DNA from: Mesostigma viride
Lineage: Eukaryota; Streptophyta; Mesostigmatophyceae; Mesostigmatales; Mesostigmataceae
Assembly: GCA_009746045.1 (NCBI GenBank)
Contig: RPFO01000333.1
Span: 715,446 to 779,445, forward strand
Length of the DNA stretch: 64,000 nucleotides
Direction of reading: 5' to 3'
The notes beneath the pieces are model-generated. The model saw nothing but the letters and a program-made list of their open reading frames with translations, ran no database searches and was not told the DNA's origin. The position numbers and the translations under genes were made by a program. Of the stretch, positions 11,590 through 24,741 are shown piece by piece. The number at the start of each line of letters is the position of its first letter. Position 1 is the first letter of the stretch.

Positions 11590-14500
11590 TCAGTGCCGCT
11601 TGCTTGCTACCGACAATGCTTTTGACGTGGCAATCACAGAATTTTCCCGATCTTTTCGAAGCTCCATTTCCCGTTCCTTCATCTGCAGACACACAGAAGG
11701 TTCAAGGTTCAACAGTAAAGAGATAGCAAATCCATGAGTCAGCCGGATGGCACAAGGTCCAGGTCTTAGCCGGTTTATAAGATATGACTGCCAAAGAAAA
11801 TGTTATGCTAATGATGCACCACACTGTTGATGCCATGTGGGGCCTTCGTTCACACAAGCAAGTTAGCATTTCATGCAAGGGTCAATAACATCGGACATGC
11901 ACACACAAGAAAATGCTTTTTTCACATACATATATAAATAGGCAGAACAGACATTTTATGTGACCGGCGTTCAACAAAGGCATGATTTCAAAAGAACACC
12001 TATGAAACACCCATGCAACAGGGATGTAGCAAAACAAGGCTAATAAGGAAAATTCTGCACAGTTCACGGTGAATACAACATACAAAAGCTGGCAGAAGAG
12101 TTCACCGATGCATGCCACCACGCACCCTCTTCTGGAGCTCCCACTCCGCCTGCAGCTGCTGCAGCTCCTCCCGTTTCTGGTGCTCCGCTTCCTCCTTGGA
12201 CTGCTGCATGCTGCTCTTGGCACCGCCACAAAGAAGGGACATGCATGGCACAGGAGCAAGCCAGTGTGATCCTGCTGTGTCAGTACGCGAAAAGAGAAGA
12301 AGGCACGACCAAAGCAAAACTGGTAGGCCGGCTTGCCACACAGGAAAATGCCAACATCAGGGCATGTTCATAAGAAAGAGGGCATGTGTAGGCACGCCAG
12401 CTCCTCCGAGCTGGCAATACTTCCCGCTGCAACGCAGCCATGTGCGGTGCGCAAGCATTAAACGACCACCCCTGCTCACCTGTACGCGATGGCCTCCAGC
12501 ACCTGCTCCGTCTGCTGCTGCTCGCGGCGCTTCTCTGACTCTCGTCGCTCCTGCTTCTCCCGCACTTGCTCCTGTTCCGGGGACAAGGGGGGGGGGGGGA
12601 TGGAGGAGGGTAAGGAGGGCGAAACACCATGGAGGGCGGCTGTTCAGCTGGCATAGATTGGCATAAGGCAAGGCTCAGGCCAACATCATGGCAAATAGAG
12701 CAAACCAAGAAACATGCTGATGAGCCCATGTGTGATTAGCTGTTAGTGTACAGGTTCCTTGATTTGTCCAAACTCTCTGCCAGTGACATGTTTGATGTAA
12801 CGTGGCGCATTGCCCGGCTGCGCACCTAACACCTTTGACACAAGGCACGGCGAAACTGTCCCGCTAACAGCTGATTCCTCGTGCAGCCAGTGCATGCGCA
12901 GCATGTCGCTCCAACCTCTCTGTAGGAGCCATGACCGGTCATCAAGGCAGATTACCAAGGGCAGGTCTTTTGCTAGCACACGCATGACGGGGGGGAGGAG
13001 TGTGATACCCTCCACCACCGCCGGCACCTGGGGGTTGCAAACATGCAGTTCTTGGGCATAATACAGCATGTCCTTTGGCTGGCTGGCGGTTCGCCCGTCC
13101 GCCTAACTACCCTCGTGCGCCGGAACGGTGGCTGAAGCAGCAGGCGATCCAATGGAAACCACGGTTCGAAATCGCACCCTTCACAACATGTGCTCGGCAA
13201 CAAGGCAAGCAAGGCACCCGGCAATCATATGCCAGTGTGCGCTCCACCCACCAGCAGCGCACTCTGGTACTGGAGCTGCTTCTGCCGTGCGCGGTCGCGG
13301 TCAATGCGCGCCTGGATGTCCGCTGGTTTGCCCATCGGGACCGGCCCGTCATTTTTTTGCTGCGTTGTGTAGAGCAACACAAACGCAATTTCCAAGTAGA
13401 CCAAGAGAAGAACGTGAGGGTCGTCAACGAGCCAACATGGGCGGCATATCTCCTGCCTCCTGCGCGCAGTGGGCAAGACTGCCAGCGCCCCTGGGCACAT
13501 GCTGACAGGTGCTAATTCTTCCATACACTGCATGCTGCTCACCAATAGCGACAACCACAGCTCATGGTAATCGCGGAGATACCCTAATGGCTAACTGTGA
13601 TGACACTGCAAACTGCTTGCATAAACATCACCCCTATAATTACCAGCAATCATGAACAGCAATTTTAATAAACAAAATAGTTCCGGCAGCCATGGACATT
13701 AAACGTCCATGAAGGCTTCCCTGGTACGAATTCCACCGAGGTATTCCCAGCCCATGGATGGATGGGGGGAAGGCAACATCCCAGCATATGGTGCATGGCC
13801 GCGTGCTGCGTGTGTGCATTACCTGCCCTGTCTGGTCCTTCTCCGCTTGCTTCTTCGCGAGCGCTTGCTGCTTGAGGAACTCCTGGAAGCCGCAACAAGG
13901 GGCACGGGGCACACATGGCACGGGGAGCAACCGAACAACAGGGCGTGGTGGCATCGACCAGGGGACACCGTTGGTGACCACATGTGCGCAGACAAGCAAC
14001 AGGCATGGGTACCAACAGACATGGGTGCTCACCCCGCATGCAGCCAGACAGGTGTTGCTAGTAGCTGTCGGTCAACCAATACGTGAGGATGCCGTGGTGA
14101 CCATGGCCCCAATATCAACTCGGGCCATCTGTGTTATACCATGTCGGCACAAGCATCCTGTCAAGTCGGGCCATCCGTGTTATACCATGTCGGCACAAGC
14201 ATCCCATAGGAACTACCTTGCCAAGGACCGCACCCCTCTCGCTATCACGAGGCGCCTGCGGTCTCCCCTTTTATCGTCTCTACCCCACAAACAACCGCTG
14301 CCTTTCCCAACAACCTTTTTGCCCCGTTTATTGTCTCTACCCCACAAACAACCGCTGCCTTTCCCAACAACCTCTTTGCCCCGTTTATTGTCTTTACCCC
14401 ACAAACAACCGCTGCCTTTCCCAACAACCTTTTCGCCCCTCTCCCACGCCCCTGTCCCTCCTTGCCCTCCTACCCCCCTTTCCCCCCCCTGTCTTTGTTG

Positions 14501-17500
14501 CTCCCTCTGTTTCCCTCTCCCTCCTCGCCATCACCCAGTACTTTCCTGGAACCCCTCACCTCCCCCCCCTCCTCACCCGGTATTCCCTCTCCTTGTTTCG
14601 TCGTTCTTGTGCCACCCGTGCCGCCTGGCTGTTGAGCTCGGCGCGCCTCCTCTCAATGAACTCCTCCTTGCGCCGCTCCTCCTCCTCGCGCGCCTCCACC
14701 TCGCTCTGGTAGCGGTCGTACGCCTCACGCAGCGCCGGGTCTGGCCCACGCGCAACGCAGGGGGGCACCCGTGCGGCGACAGGTGTGCGGACAAGGCAAG
14801 CAGGGACACCGCAGGTTCGCAAGGGCACCTTAGCAAGGTATGCTGTGTATGCTGGCGTACCGACAACCACACCGTGGCAGCAGCAAGCAGCCAAGCATGA
14901 TGTAGCAGCCAAGCACCATGCAGCAGCTGGTGAGGCTATGGCGCCATGTAGCCCTACAACCTCCGTAGGGGGGGCAGAAGCACTGTGCATCTGTGCACTG
15001 TGAAAGACAAACAGGCAATCCATCGCGCATCCCGACAAAAGCCGTCCAGTGGTCCTGGTAACTAGACAGAGCAGCTGCTGCACCACCTTGCCGCCGTTGG
15101 AACAAGGATGCCTCCCGGTGGTGAATCCACGGAAGCGTCCCTGGTGGTGCGACAAAGCGTGTCCGCCCACGTTGGCAGCGATCTATCATGTGTAGCTTCG
15201 AGCACAAACATTCCAACACAAGTCTGTCAGAAGCCGCGGAGGCTGGCAGAATGGGCTGGTCCAGGGTCGCAGCATCATCATGGGCAACAGCATTGTTTTC
15301 GATGGTGGCACAGACTGAATCCACCCAAGGAGGGCTACACAGGGTTGGCATGTCCAGAAGGAGCAGCTTCCAGCAAAGACTCCTCACACGCGGTAGCTGA
15401 TTAATAAGAAATCATGCTGTAACATAACTACTGGCGTACAAGTACCGGTGATAAAAAAAAGGGCTTTGGCTGTGAGGTGGCTGACACGAGCAAGCCAAGC
15501 GATGGGGCATGCTCCCTTCACCAGCAGAGCGGACCCCGTGACTACCGTAGGGGGCCAACATGATGTGACACGACGGGGCCTGGCAGCATGAGTGTGTGCG
15601 GGATGCACCACTCACTTGTCAGGTCGTGCTCCATCGAGGAGACGACGTCGTGCGCCTGGATGTGAGGGATGCGGGGGATGTGGGGAAGCAGAGGACAGGA
15701 GGGAGGTGGGGGCACGGAGGGAGAGGAGGGCGATGCGGCAGAGGGACAAGCGGGGCACATGGCAAGGAGAGGAGCATAAGAACAACGAAGACAAGGATGA
15801 TGACAAGGGGGGGCAGTACAAGGACGAGGGGGGCCAGTACAGCATGATGTGCATAGGGGGCGGTGTCGGGCGGTTGCACACACACGCACGTACACACACA
15901 CACACGCACAAAGAGCTACCCACATGCTCCCGCAACACAAGCGCTAGATCGTGGCCAGTTTCCCGTGACACACGCGCTACATCGTGGCCAGTTTCCCGTA
16001 ACACAAGCGCTAGATCGTGGCCAGTTTCCCGTGACACACGCGCTACATCGTGGCCAGTTTCCCGTAAAACAAACACTTCATCACGGCCAGGTTCCCGCAA
16101 CACAAGCGCTAGATCGTGGCCAGTTTCCCGTGACACACGCACTACATCGTGGCCAGTTTCCCGTAAAACAAACGCTTCATCATGGCCAGTTTCCCGTAAA
16201 ACAAACGCTTCATCATGGCCAGTTTCCCGTAACACAAGCGCTAGATCGTGGCCAGTTTCCCCTGTCCCCTACGTTCGGAAGCCCCCGCACTTGCGGTGAG
16301 TGCGTTGGGGGAACGGCATGGCCTGTTGCAAGCGCCCGCGTGCGAGTGCTGCTTCTGGCTGCACCCACGTTGAAGGAGGGGACGCAGGCACTTCCCCTCC
16401 ACGTCCCTGCGATAGTGGGACATCCCCTTTTTGGAGATCTCGCTGGGTCATGGTATTGCCGGAAGATGTAGCGAAATATAACGCACGGGAGGCGGTGTGC
16501 GTGCGAATGTTCTCATCTCCGGGCCGCGGGAGCATGCGGAACGGGGCCATGTTCTGCACGCGGAGCAACTGGATCCATCCACGTGAGGGGCCTACGGCTG
16601 CAAACTGGTTGCCGCCGCCGCCATGCCTCAAGGCCAACGCAGGCGGCAGCGTATGCACCTCCCTTTGCCCCCAGGCATGATTCTCACGCTACGCCCCTGC
16701 CTTGCGCATGTGCGGGTAGGCATGTGAGAAACATCGTCCCCATGTGGGCCCGAACGATAAGCACACGCCCGCACAGCACGCCCGCACAGCACGCCTGTGC
16801 CGGGACCACCCTGGCGATACCAAGAGTTATTGCTGCAAGTAATCCTGCTGCAAGAATTATTGCCGCAATAGCTATGCTGTCGGCAGCGCGCGCGTGCGCC
16901 AGCACTAGCAGCCCGCAGTGCCCACCTCCAGCACACGGCACGAACGCGCTTCGCCCAACGCGATGGCCACACATGACCCACCGCACATGACCCACCACAC
17001 AGAACCCACCACACATGACCCCTGCTGTTGCGGGACCTCCCCACCCTATGCCCCAGCACCACTCACCGCGAATGGGTCCAACACGCAAACACGTCAGGGG
17101 AGCGCGCGTGTCACGGCAGCGACCGCAAACCAGCTCCAGCAACGGCTCAGCGTGCGCCCCCTTGCTTCGGGAACATCATTTACCAGCGGTTGTCCTTTGC
17201 CCCCATGATGGCGCAACCCTCGCGCCTCTCACCCACCCACCTTGATGCGCAGGCCTCCTGCGCGCTGCATCTTGTCCGACAGCTCCTCGGCCACCGCGCC
17301 CAGCACCATGCCCGCGTCGTACGAGAAGGGGTCGGGCCTGGGGGCCAATCACACCCATATCACCATCATACGCAAGGCACGCTGTCAGGAACAGTGGATG
17401 GGGCTGAGTGAGGTGTACAAAGGTATTAGGAGAACCTGCAAATGAAAAGGGCAGTCTCCCCATAAACAGCGCTATAAACAACGCCATGAACAACGCCGTA

Positions 17501-20500
17501 AACAACGCCATAAACAATGCCATGAACACGCTATGAACAACGCTATAAACAACGCCATAAACAATGCCATGAACAACACTATAAGCAACGCTATAAACAA
17601 CGCCATAAACAACGCCATAAACAACGCTATAAACAACGCCATAAACAACGCCATAAGCAACGCTATGAACAACGCCATGAACAACACTATAAACAACGCT
17701 ATAAACAAAGCCATAAACAACGCCATAAACAATGCCATAAGCAACACCATGAACAACGACATGAACAACGCCATAAACGATGCCATAAACAACGCCATGA
17801 ACAATGCCATGTACAACCCCATAAACAACGCTATAAACAACGCCATGAACAACGCCATAAACAACACCATAAACAATGCCATGAACAATGCTATGAACAA
17901 CGCTGCGAACAACGCCATAGACAACGCCATAAACAACGCCATGAACAACGCTGTAAACAATGCCATGAACAATGCCAAAAGCAACACCATTAAAAATGCC
18001 ATAAACACCGATACAAACAACGCCATAAACAACGCAAACGATAGACCTAAAGGTAGCCCAAAGCTGTCCCTGTTATCTGCGTTATATGCACCCACACACC
18101 CCGCCATGCCCTTGGCGGCCAGTGTCCCTCGCAGCGCCGCGTTGCTGCCGTCCTCCGCCACCGCTGCCAGCCGACTGGTGTCCGACTGCCCCCGCTGGCT
18201 CGCATTACTTGCACTGCTGCCCTTCACAGAGGGCGCGCGCCGACTGCCGCCGGCACTGCTGGCACGCCCCACCGAGGGCGGCGCTTGCGCGGGTGCACTT
18301 CCGGCCTGCCGCCAGGGGTAGGGGTAAAGGTAGTGATGGTGGTAGTGGTAGGGGCAAGGGCACAGGTCCAGGTAGAGGTAGGGTTATCGGTATGGGTGAG
18401 GGTAGGTGACAGCAGGCAGCGGCCACACAGCAACGTCGAGTCAAGTGGGGCACAGCACAGCGTGGGCAGTGCGTGGCGGTGCTGATGCGGCGGACCGGGG
18501 TGACAGCGCGTAAAGGCCCGCGTCTATGACCCCGCTTCATGTGCGATGTGGAGGCAACACATTTGCAGGAGCCAGCAGCGGAGGTGCATAGTAGCACACC
18601 CATAGTCACACACGCCGGCAGCATGGTGCACCGCCAGTGAGCGTGGGGCACCGACGATGGATGGGCCACCAGGCGGGGGCATGGGCCATGGGCACAGTGT
18701 CGGCACATACCAGGCAGAAGGGCTTTTGTTCGTTACCGCCGCACAGTTGCGTAGATGGCAGCGCTGGGTGCATCAGCCTGGCACTGCTTGCGCATGAAAT
18801 ACAAGCTCGGACAGTACAGGGAGGGCGGCCAGCCAGCGAGCACGTGGCAGCGTGCCTGCCATATGCTGCTCCTATTTCTTGCTTCACACCACAGGGGGCA
18901 CATCCCAGAACCCTAGTGCAGGATGACGCGCACCTTGCTGAAAGACAGGCCTCGCATTTGCAGGCCACCGGCACTGCTGGCATCTGCCATGGTAGAGCCA
19001 CCGGCGCTTGCTGCTCCCCCCGCGGCGAGGCGAGAGGATGGGCGCGATGCCCCCGCAGATGCGACAGGGCGCGACCCTGCTCGCTGCTGGCCGCCGGAAC
19101 TGGAAGCACTGCTGGCACCGTCACGCGACCGGCTGGGTCCCGCAGATTGGGTAGGCCGCCCGTTGGCGCTGCCCCCTTGCATATGGGAGCTGGGCCGATC
19201 GGTGCCCTCCTGGAGTTGGTATGATGTGATATGATATGCAGTTGTTATGGCAGGCAGCAGGTCACACCATGGGAGCTAGACAGTGGGTTGGCATCATGCG
19301 GTATGCACGTCTGGCCTATGAATGATATGAAAGAACATATGCCACGGGACTAAACTGACATGACATCCTGCAACGCACGCGAGCTGTCATCTCAACGGTC
19401 ACTCTGCTTGGAGGAGTAGAGATGCGCGCCAAAAAGCAACCGAGGAGAGACGGGCACCAAAAGGCAACAGGGGCAGGCAACTCCCTCAACATGAAACAGC
19501 ACATGAAGCAAAGGACTTGGAAGGAACCAGCACCAAATGCATCGTTGCCGCCATGCTGCAATGACAAGACGGCCATGGAATCATCACGGCGCATCTGCCA
19601 GGTATCCCAGGGATATCGTATAGTTTTACATATGCCATGCTGTTAAAGAAAGCGCGTTGAGCATGATGCATGCGTACTTGCATGTGGTTTGACAATTAGT
19701 GCCCACAGGTGCACCTGTTTTAGGCAAGGGAACAAACAGGTAGCCCTGGCAGGCCGGGCCAAACTTCATGATGCATCATGGCAGCTCATGGTTGGAAGTG
19801 TAGGAACACTGGGGTGCCATGAAATTTACCTTAGTGTTGGGTGAGGGCACAGATGCCACAGCAGCAGCCGTTGCCCCGTCCCTTCCCACCAGTGCGCCCC
19901 CGGAGGGAGCTGATGCCCCACTGCCACCGCTGCCACCGCTCTTCTTGTGGTAGGATCCATCGAATGTGAACTCCACCTGTACAGGGTGAGGGCCATGTCA
20001 GAGTACCCAGAGGCATGCGAGGCACAGGTGCTGCGCTTACAGCCAGCAGACAGCAGATATAACACACGCCACACGCATGCATATTGCTCACAGGTCGGGG
20101 AAGCACATGTCCAATCAGCCTGCGCTGAAGGTACTGTACTTACCGGCACCGGTGCACCTGTGATGGAGGCTGATAGACCTTACAACAATTACCAAAGCAG
20201 CACAGGCTATTGTTTGCAAGATCCATGGACTTGCCACCCTCCACCGCCCACAGTGCTGTAAATACCAGAGCGACAATCCTCCAGGGCTCTCGCCATAACC
20301 CGGTCCGGCTCAGTTTACTGATGCCACCATTCGCCACCATCTGCCACCATCTGCCACCATCCTCCACCATCCTCCACCATCCTCCACCATCCGCCACCAT
20401 CCTCCACCATCCTCCACCATCCTCCACCATCCTCCACCATCCTCCACCATCCTCCACCATCCTCCACCATCCTCCACCATCCTCCACCATCCTCCACCAT

Positions 20501-22629
20501 CCTCCACCATCCTCCACCATCCTCCACCATCCTCCACCATCCTCCACCATCCTCCACCATCCTCCACCATCCTCCACCATCCTCCACCATCCTCCACCAT
20601 CCTCCACCATCCTCCACCATCCTCCACCATCCTCCACCATCCTCCACCATCCTCCACCATCCTCCACCATCCTCCACCATCCTCCACCATCCTCCACCAT
20701 CCGCCACCATCCGCCACCATCCACCACCATCACCACCACACCATGGTGGCTGCACATACCACTCGCTGCAACCTTGTCGGGAATATCGTTGGGGCATGTG
20801 CTGTCCTCTGTAGTCGCAAAACGATGCCAGAGGTCCTCAGTAAACACCTCAATGGACCATCATCAACTGCCATCAATTACCAACCACGCCACCAAGCCGG
20901 GGGCACACCGCCCTGTCATCGCGTGTGAACATACTGTCAGAATAAAGACCGGCCACCCACCTTGCGTTCACGGGCGGCAAGCACCCCCACAGCGAGCCGC
21001 ACGCGAACGTCCTGGCCGCTGGCGACCGCGTCCCACAGCGTGTCCATCAGGTGACGGCAGCAAGACGTCACAACGTCCTTGGGCAGGCCCGAGTACCTGT
21101 GCGCAGGCGCCAGGGAGGGGGCGCGCAGAGCGGTAGGTGCAAGCCACTTGGTGGGCAGTGGAAACCGGGGTGGTAGGCGGCTGGCAGTGACAGGCACCAG
21201 GGAGAACAGGGGCATCCCACTGCGGTGTGAAGCCTTGAATGCATCCCACCATGCGGTGTGGGGAAGCTTGCGTGCAGGCGCATGGGTCAGGCAAGCGCCG
21301 TTCTCACTAGCTTTGCGGGGTATCACTAGTGGGGTGGGTCTGCAACAGGCATTTGCCAAGTACAAGTGCCCAGCACTAATAACGGGTCCAGCTAGCCCCG
21401 TACATCGTGCGTGGCGCACTGATACAGCCAGCAGTAGCACGATGTAGAGGGATACCTGGGATCATACGTCGCTAGCATAACGACAAGCAAACTTGGGAAC
21501 AGTTCCCAATGCTATGATGCTATGTACAGGGGCACACGCACTGCCCCACACATTGTATGGCCAGCTACAGGCACACGGCCCCACGCACCGTATGGCCACC
21601 TCGGCGTAGTTGAGGTCGCGCGCAATCACCAAGTCGCTGCTGGAAGGGGGCACCGCTCTGCCCGCCGACACGCCGCGGGCGCGCGCGGTGGCCTCGTTCA
21701 GCAGAAACACGGGCTGAAGCACACTGCCGCGGATGCCCGTCTCGCGGCGCCACGTCACCTTGCCCAGGTGGGGAATGGAGATGCCCTGCCAGGTGGGGCG
21801 CAATCATACGGGGCATGCCCCATGGGGACGTGGTCAGCCAGCTACTGTGAAGGAGCACACTGAGGCAAGAGGATGGAGAATGAAGTAATGGGGTGTGCCG
21901 ATGTTTTTTTGAGGATGGCGCCATGTGTGCCATCTTTGGGTCCAAACAGCAAGCTGACATGCATAACGGGGAGCAATGAGCACCAGCCGATAGTACGCGG
22001 CTGTATGGTATGCCGCCTGACCCCGCCCCATCCTGTCCATACTGGCCACCGGTGACACACGCTGGAACGCCCCTTGTCTTGTGGAGCATTTTTGCCTTAT
22101 ATAGAAGTTTGTGTTCACATGTTATTTAGCAGGTACTCCAGATTACGTATGCACCATTAGGAAACGGCCTGAAGAGTGTTCGATTGTTGATACCACCTAG
22201 CTATGCGAGCCACCAACACCTTGCCATCAGATCGACGAACCACGCTACACCTACCCAGCCACCCCGGCCTTAGAGCTCGCCACGGCGTTTGTTTGATAAT
22301 GCAATAATCTCGTCGAAGCAATCCTCTTAGCTCTCAAAGCAATCTGTTTGGAATGAGGCTGGCATCTGGCCCCTACATCAACCTGCACGGCATAGGCAAC
22401 CATTAATAGTTCAACTACAGCTACTGGCTAACTGAACTAAACAGGTGTGCGTACTTCCGTTAGGACGTGGTATCTGCCCAAGTTGTACCTTGAATGCCTG
22501 GAAGTGAGTTTCCAAAACTTTCAGAAGGGCGTGCCATACGGCGTCGTAAGTTGCCGAATCAAAGCTCGATTCACCACGCCGCTTCTGTCGGGCACACTCT
22601 TCGGACAATGTCTTCTCCGTAAATGGCAT
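11590..22629 (-). CDS. CCDC81-like HU-domain and coiled-coil protein, 16 exons
   Basis: CCDC81 proteins combine two HU-like domains with a long C-terminal coiled coil and associate with centrosomes and cilia. Exons by splice sites and phase: 22629-22489, 21785-21589, 21096-20961, 19976-19830, 19209-18934, 18305-18100, 17337-17241, 17160-17067, 16597-16392, 15655-15616, 14740-14577, 13882-13823, 13359-13252, 12571-12480, 12210-12126, 11682-11590, giving about 713 codons (human protein about 650). HU domain 1 spans exons 1-2 (AFKGISIPHLGKVTW, then LQPVFLLNE). HU domain 2 spans exons 2-4 (NYAEVAIRYSGLPKDVV, VGVLAARERKVEFTF). Exons 5-6 are a Ser/Ala/Gly-rich linker. Exon 8 has a CGRC motif. Exons 11-16 are charged helices (EAREEEERRKEEFIERRRA, EQVREKQERRESEKRREQ) ending SVASKRH. 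All phases agree. Least certain are the start of exon 8, both ends of exon 9 and the start of exon 15. The ATG at 22629 gives the first methionine before the HU domain. Confidence 0.85.
14276..14437. repeat. 57 bp minisatellite, about 3 units
   Basis: The unit contains TACCCCACAAACAACCGCTG followed by CCTTTCCCAACAACC. It lies in the intron between exons 11 and 12 of the CCDC81-like gene and is followed by a pyrimidine-rich tract. Confidence 0.9.
15933..16262. repeat. 33 bp minisatellite, about 10 units
   Basis: Units contain TCGTGGCCAGTTTCCCGT plus variable AACACAAGCGCTAGA or AAACAAACGCTTCA halves. Variants alternate in a higher-order pattern. The array is in the intron between exons 9 and 10 of the CCDC81-like gene, preceded by a (CA)n-type tract at 15878-15911. 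Confidence 0.9.
17468..18040. repeat. 12 bp minisatellite, about 47 units
   Basis: Degenerate copies of AACAACGCCATA fill most of the intron between exons 6 and 7 of the CCDC81-like gene. Because the unit is a multiple of three and lacks stops, both strands show long meaningless open frames. Confidence 0.95.
20336..20745. repeat. 10 bp minisatellite, about 40 units
   Basis: Near-perfect CCTCCACCAT units with a few CCGCCACCAT variants at the edges. The array is in the intron between exons 3 and 4 of the CCDC81-like gene. The homogeneous centre and variant edges suggest recent expansion. Confidence 0.95.
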
Positions 22630-23094
22630 TCTAAAGGTTAATCCTTACAATTGTGCAACCAAAATTACGCGCCCCCTGGGTGGATTGTTCACCTTAGCGT
22701 CTCGCATGAGCCTTCAGTGAGTTGCGTCTGATACCCTACAATTTTCGCAAACAGTTTACAGCGCCATTATTGTCGCTGTAGGCAGAGGCCCAACAGAGAA
22801 CTAAATATGCTCGATCATTCGGCAGCTGACAACAAAGGTGCGAAATTCTGGATCGCCTAATTTATCTAATGGTTTTATGTCACTGGCAGTCGCCTCCATC
22901 GCAGGCAGAAATAGATCAGGGCCAACATTCATGACTGCCCGACGTTTTTCTGCTTTCTGTCACCCAGGCGAGTTTCGGGGAAATGGGTATATTTTATTAG
23001 CCAATTATGGACCAAAGAGGTGAGAGGGGAAATAAGTATCAGCGAATCCTAATTAAGGTGGGCACACACACGTGTGGCGGTGACAGGTGAAAGG
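22630..23094 (-). other. Upstream region of the CCDC81-like gene
   Basis: About 465 bp between the start codon of the CCDC81-like gene and the 3' end of a LINE. It should hold the promoter and 5' leader of the gene. I cannot name a promoter element in it, and the distal part may be the retroelement's 3' untranslated region. Confidence 0.45.
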
Positions 23095-24741
23095 CTAATA
23101 GGGCGCGTTATTAGACCAGGGAAGCCATTGGACCTGAGTAATGTCGCCATGAGGCATACTGGTGAATACCTGATTACGGCCCAGTAGATCATGAAAAAGC
23201 TGGAGCGGGCTGGGCTTGTCGTTATTGGGCCCTGGGTCCCACACCCTGTGTTGTTCCTGAGCTAACAGCCAGTAGCGGCGCATCAGGTGACTATAGCCGC
23301 ATTCCGGCCATAGGTATATAAAGCGCCGGACTACGCCGCCGCGGGTATACGGCTCCTCGCGGACATTAAAGATTGTCTCGTTGCGTATGGTCCAGATCGC
23401 GTATAGCATAGTAGTGCGTAGCCATATCCATTCTGCTTGGGAAACTGAAAGCTCGGTCCCTGGTGTGCCAGCAATACCGAAAATGATGGTACGCACGCTA
23501 ATTGGGAGATTGGGTGGCGATGCCGTCCATGCGGCCCAGATGTTAATGAGCCACGTCCAAACCCCTGGAAGATTACAGACAAGGAACCTGTGCTCAATGG
23601 TTTCACTAGGGTGCGTGCACAGGCATGATGCATCATGACCAAAACGCTCGTGGAGCGTCAGTAGCGCAGACCCCTATTGCCCTATGCATCAAAAGATGTT
23701 GTACATCAGTGGCCCTGCGGTCCACGAGAGCCGGGTGGTCTACCGCCAGGGTAATCATCTTAACCCAAGTGTAGCCCGGCCAATGTATTCCCCAGCGGGC
23801 TCGGCCCGGATGGGGCTGATGGTACGTATGCAACAAGATATCATAACCCCAATCTGCGGTGTACTCAAAGATACATTTGCTGGTTCTGATGTCCCCTTTG
23901 GTTAAGACCCATCCAAATTCAACCGGGTCCAGATGTAGTAGATTGATCGAGCCGTGTGTTGCCCACGTGTAGCCATGTAATGCTCTCAACCGGGGGTAAT
24001 GGGTCCGGTTGGATCATGCAAGATCTTGGCACAGACCATGGGACTACGCGAATGCGGTGACACTGGGAAGATGGCGTGTACGCATATAAGGTGGATAGTT
24101 GATACAGACACCCATTGTGGCCAGACTATAGCTTCCAGCAGTTGTAGTTGGAGCCCATCATGTGGCAGAACTGTCACGACTAAACCCTTGCACGCAGGCG
24201 TGACTCCGTCGGCGTAGAAGCTAACCCAGTCGCCGGTTATAATTGGCTTGCGTGGGGCAGTCATCAATGCATGCCACGCAGCTGGTATCGCACTTATAAG
24301 GGTTTGCCACGCTTGCAGGGAGGGCATGTGGGAGACCCAAGTGCTGACCTCGTCGTAGCTGAGCCGTCGATACGTAGCGCCGTGCCCCAGGTAGAGGTCC
24401 AGCACCCTGACAATCGGCGGTGACGCGCGCAGAAAGCCATCATACGGGTTGTGTCCGTGGAGAGCGCCGAGGGGCTTGTTAGTAGCGTCTGTGATTAAGT
24501 CATTAAAAAAGAGTGGCTGCCGTGCCACCCGCCTCCTCTCGAGTAGTAGGAAAGACTAGGCGACCCGGCTTGAGCTTATTGTAACCTGTCCATATGCGCT
24601 GCCAGTACCATGGGAGTCCTTTGTACGAAATAAGGGTGCTGCCCAGTATTCCCGCCCCCAGTTGCCACGAGGTGCCACTAGCATGGGTGGAAAGAGAGGC
24701 TAGCGTTTCACGTGCAAGCATGCAGCCAGGGTGTGTGTTAA

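Noticed and set aside
12743-13069. 109-codon minus-strand frame as a possible extra CCDC81 exon
   Set aside because: Exons 13 (ending 13252) and 14 (starting 12571) join in phase without it, and its content is not coiled-coil-like.
13758-14900. 380-codon plus-strand frame
   Set aside because: Low-complexity Pro/Leu/Ser translation of the antisense of CCDC81 exons and of the 57 bp repeat.
15612-16235. Minus-strand frame of repeated LRETGHD
   Set aside because: Translation of the 33 bp minisatellite; only 15616-15655 at its edge is a supported exon, in another frame.
17472-18321. Long open frames rich in Asn/Ala/Ile (plus) or Phe/Met/Ala/Leu (minus)
   Set aside because: They are the two strands of a 12 bp minisatellite without stops; the flanking CCDC81 exons are in a different context.
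20140-21136. Open frames of repeated WWRMVEDGG (minus) and HHPPPSSTI (plus)
   Set aside because: Produced by the 10 bp intronic minisatellite.
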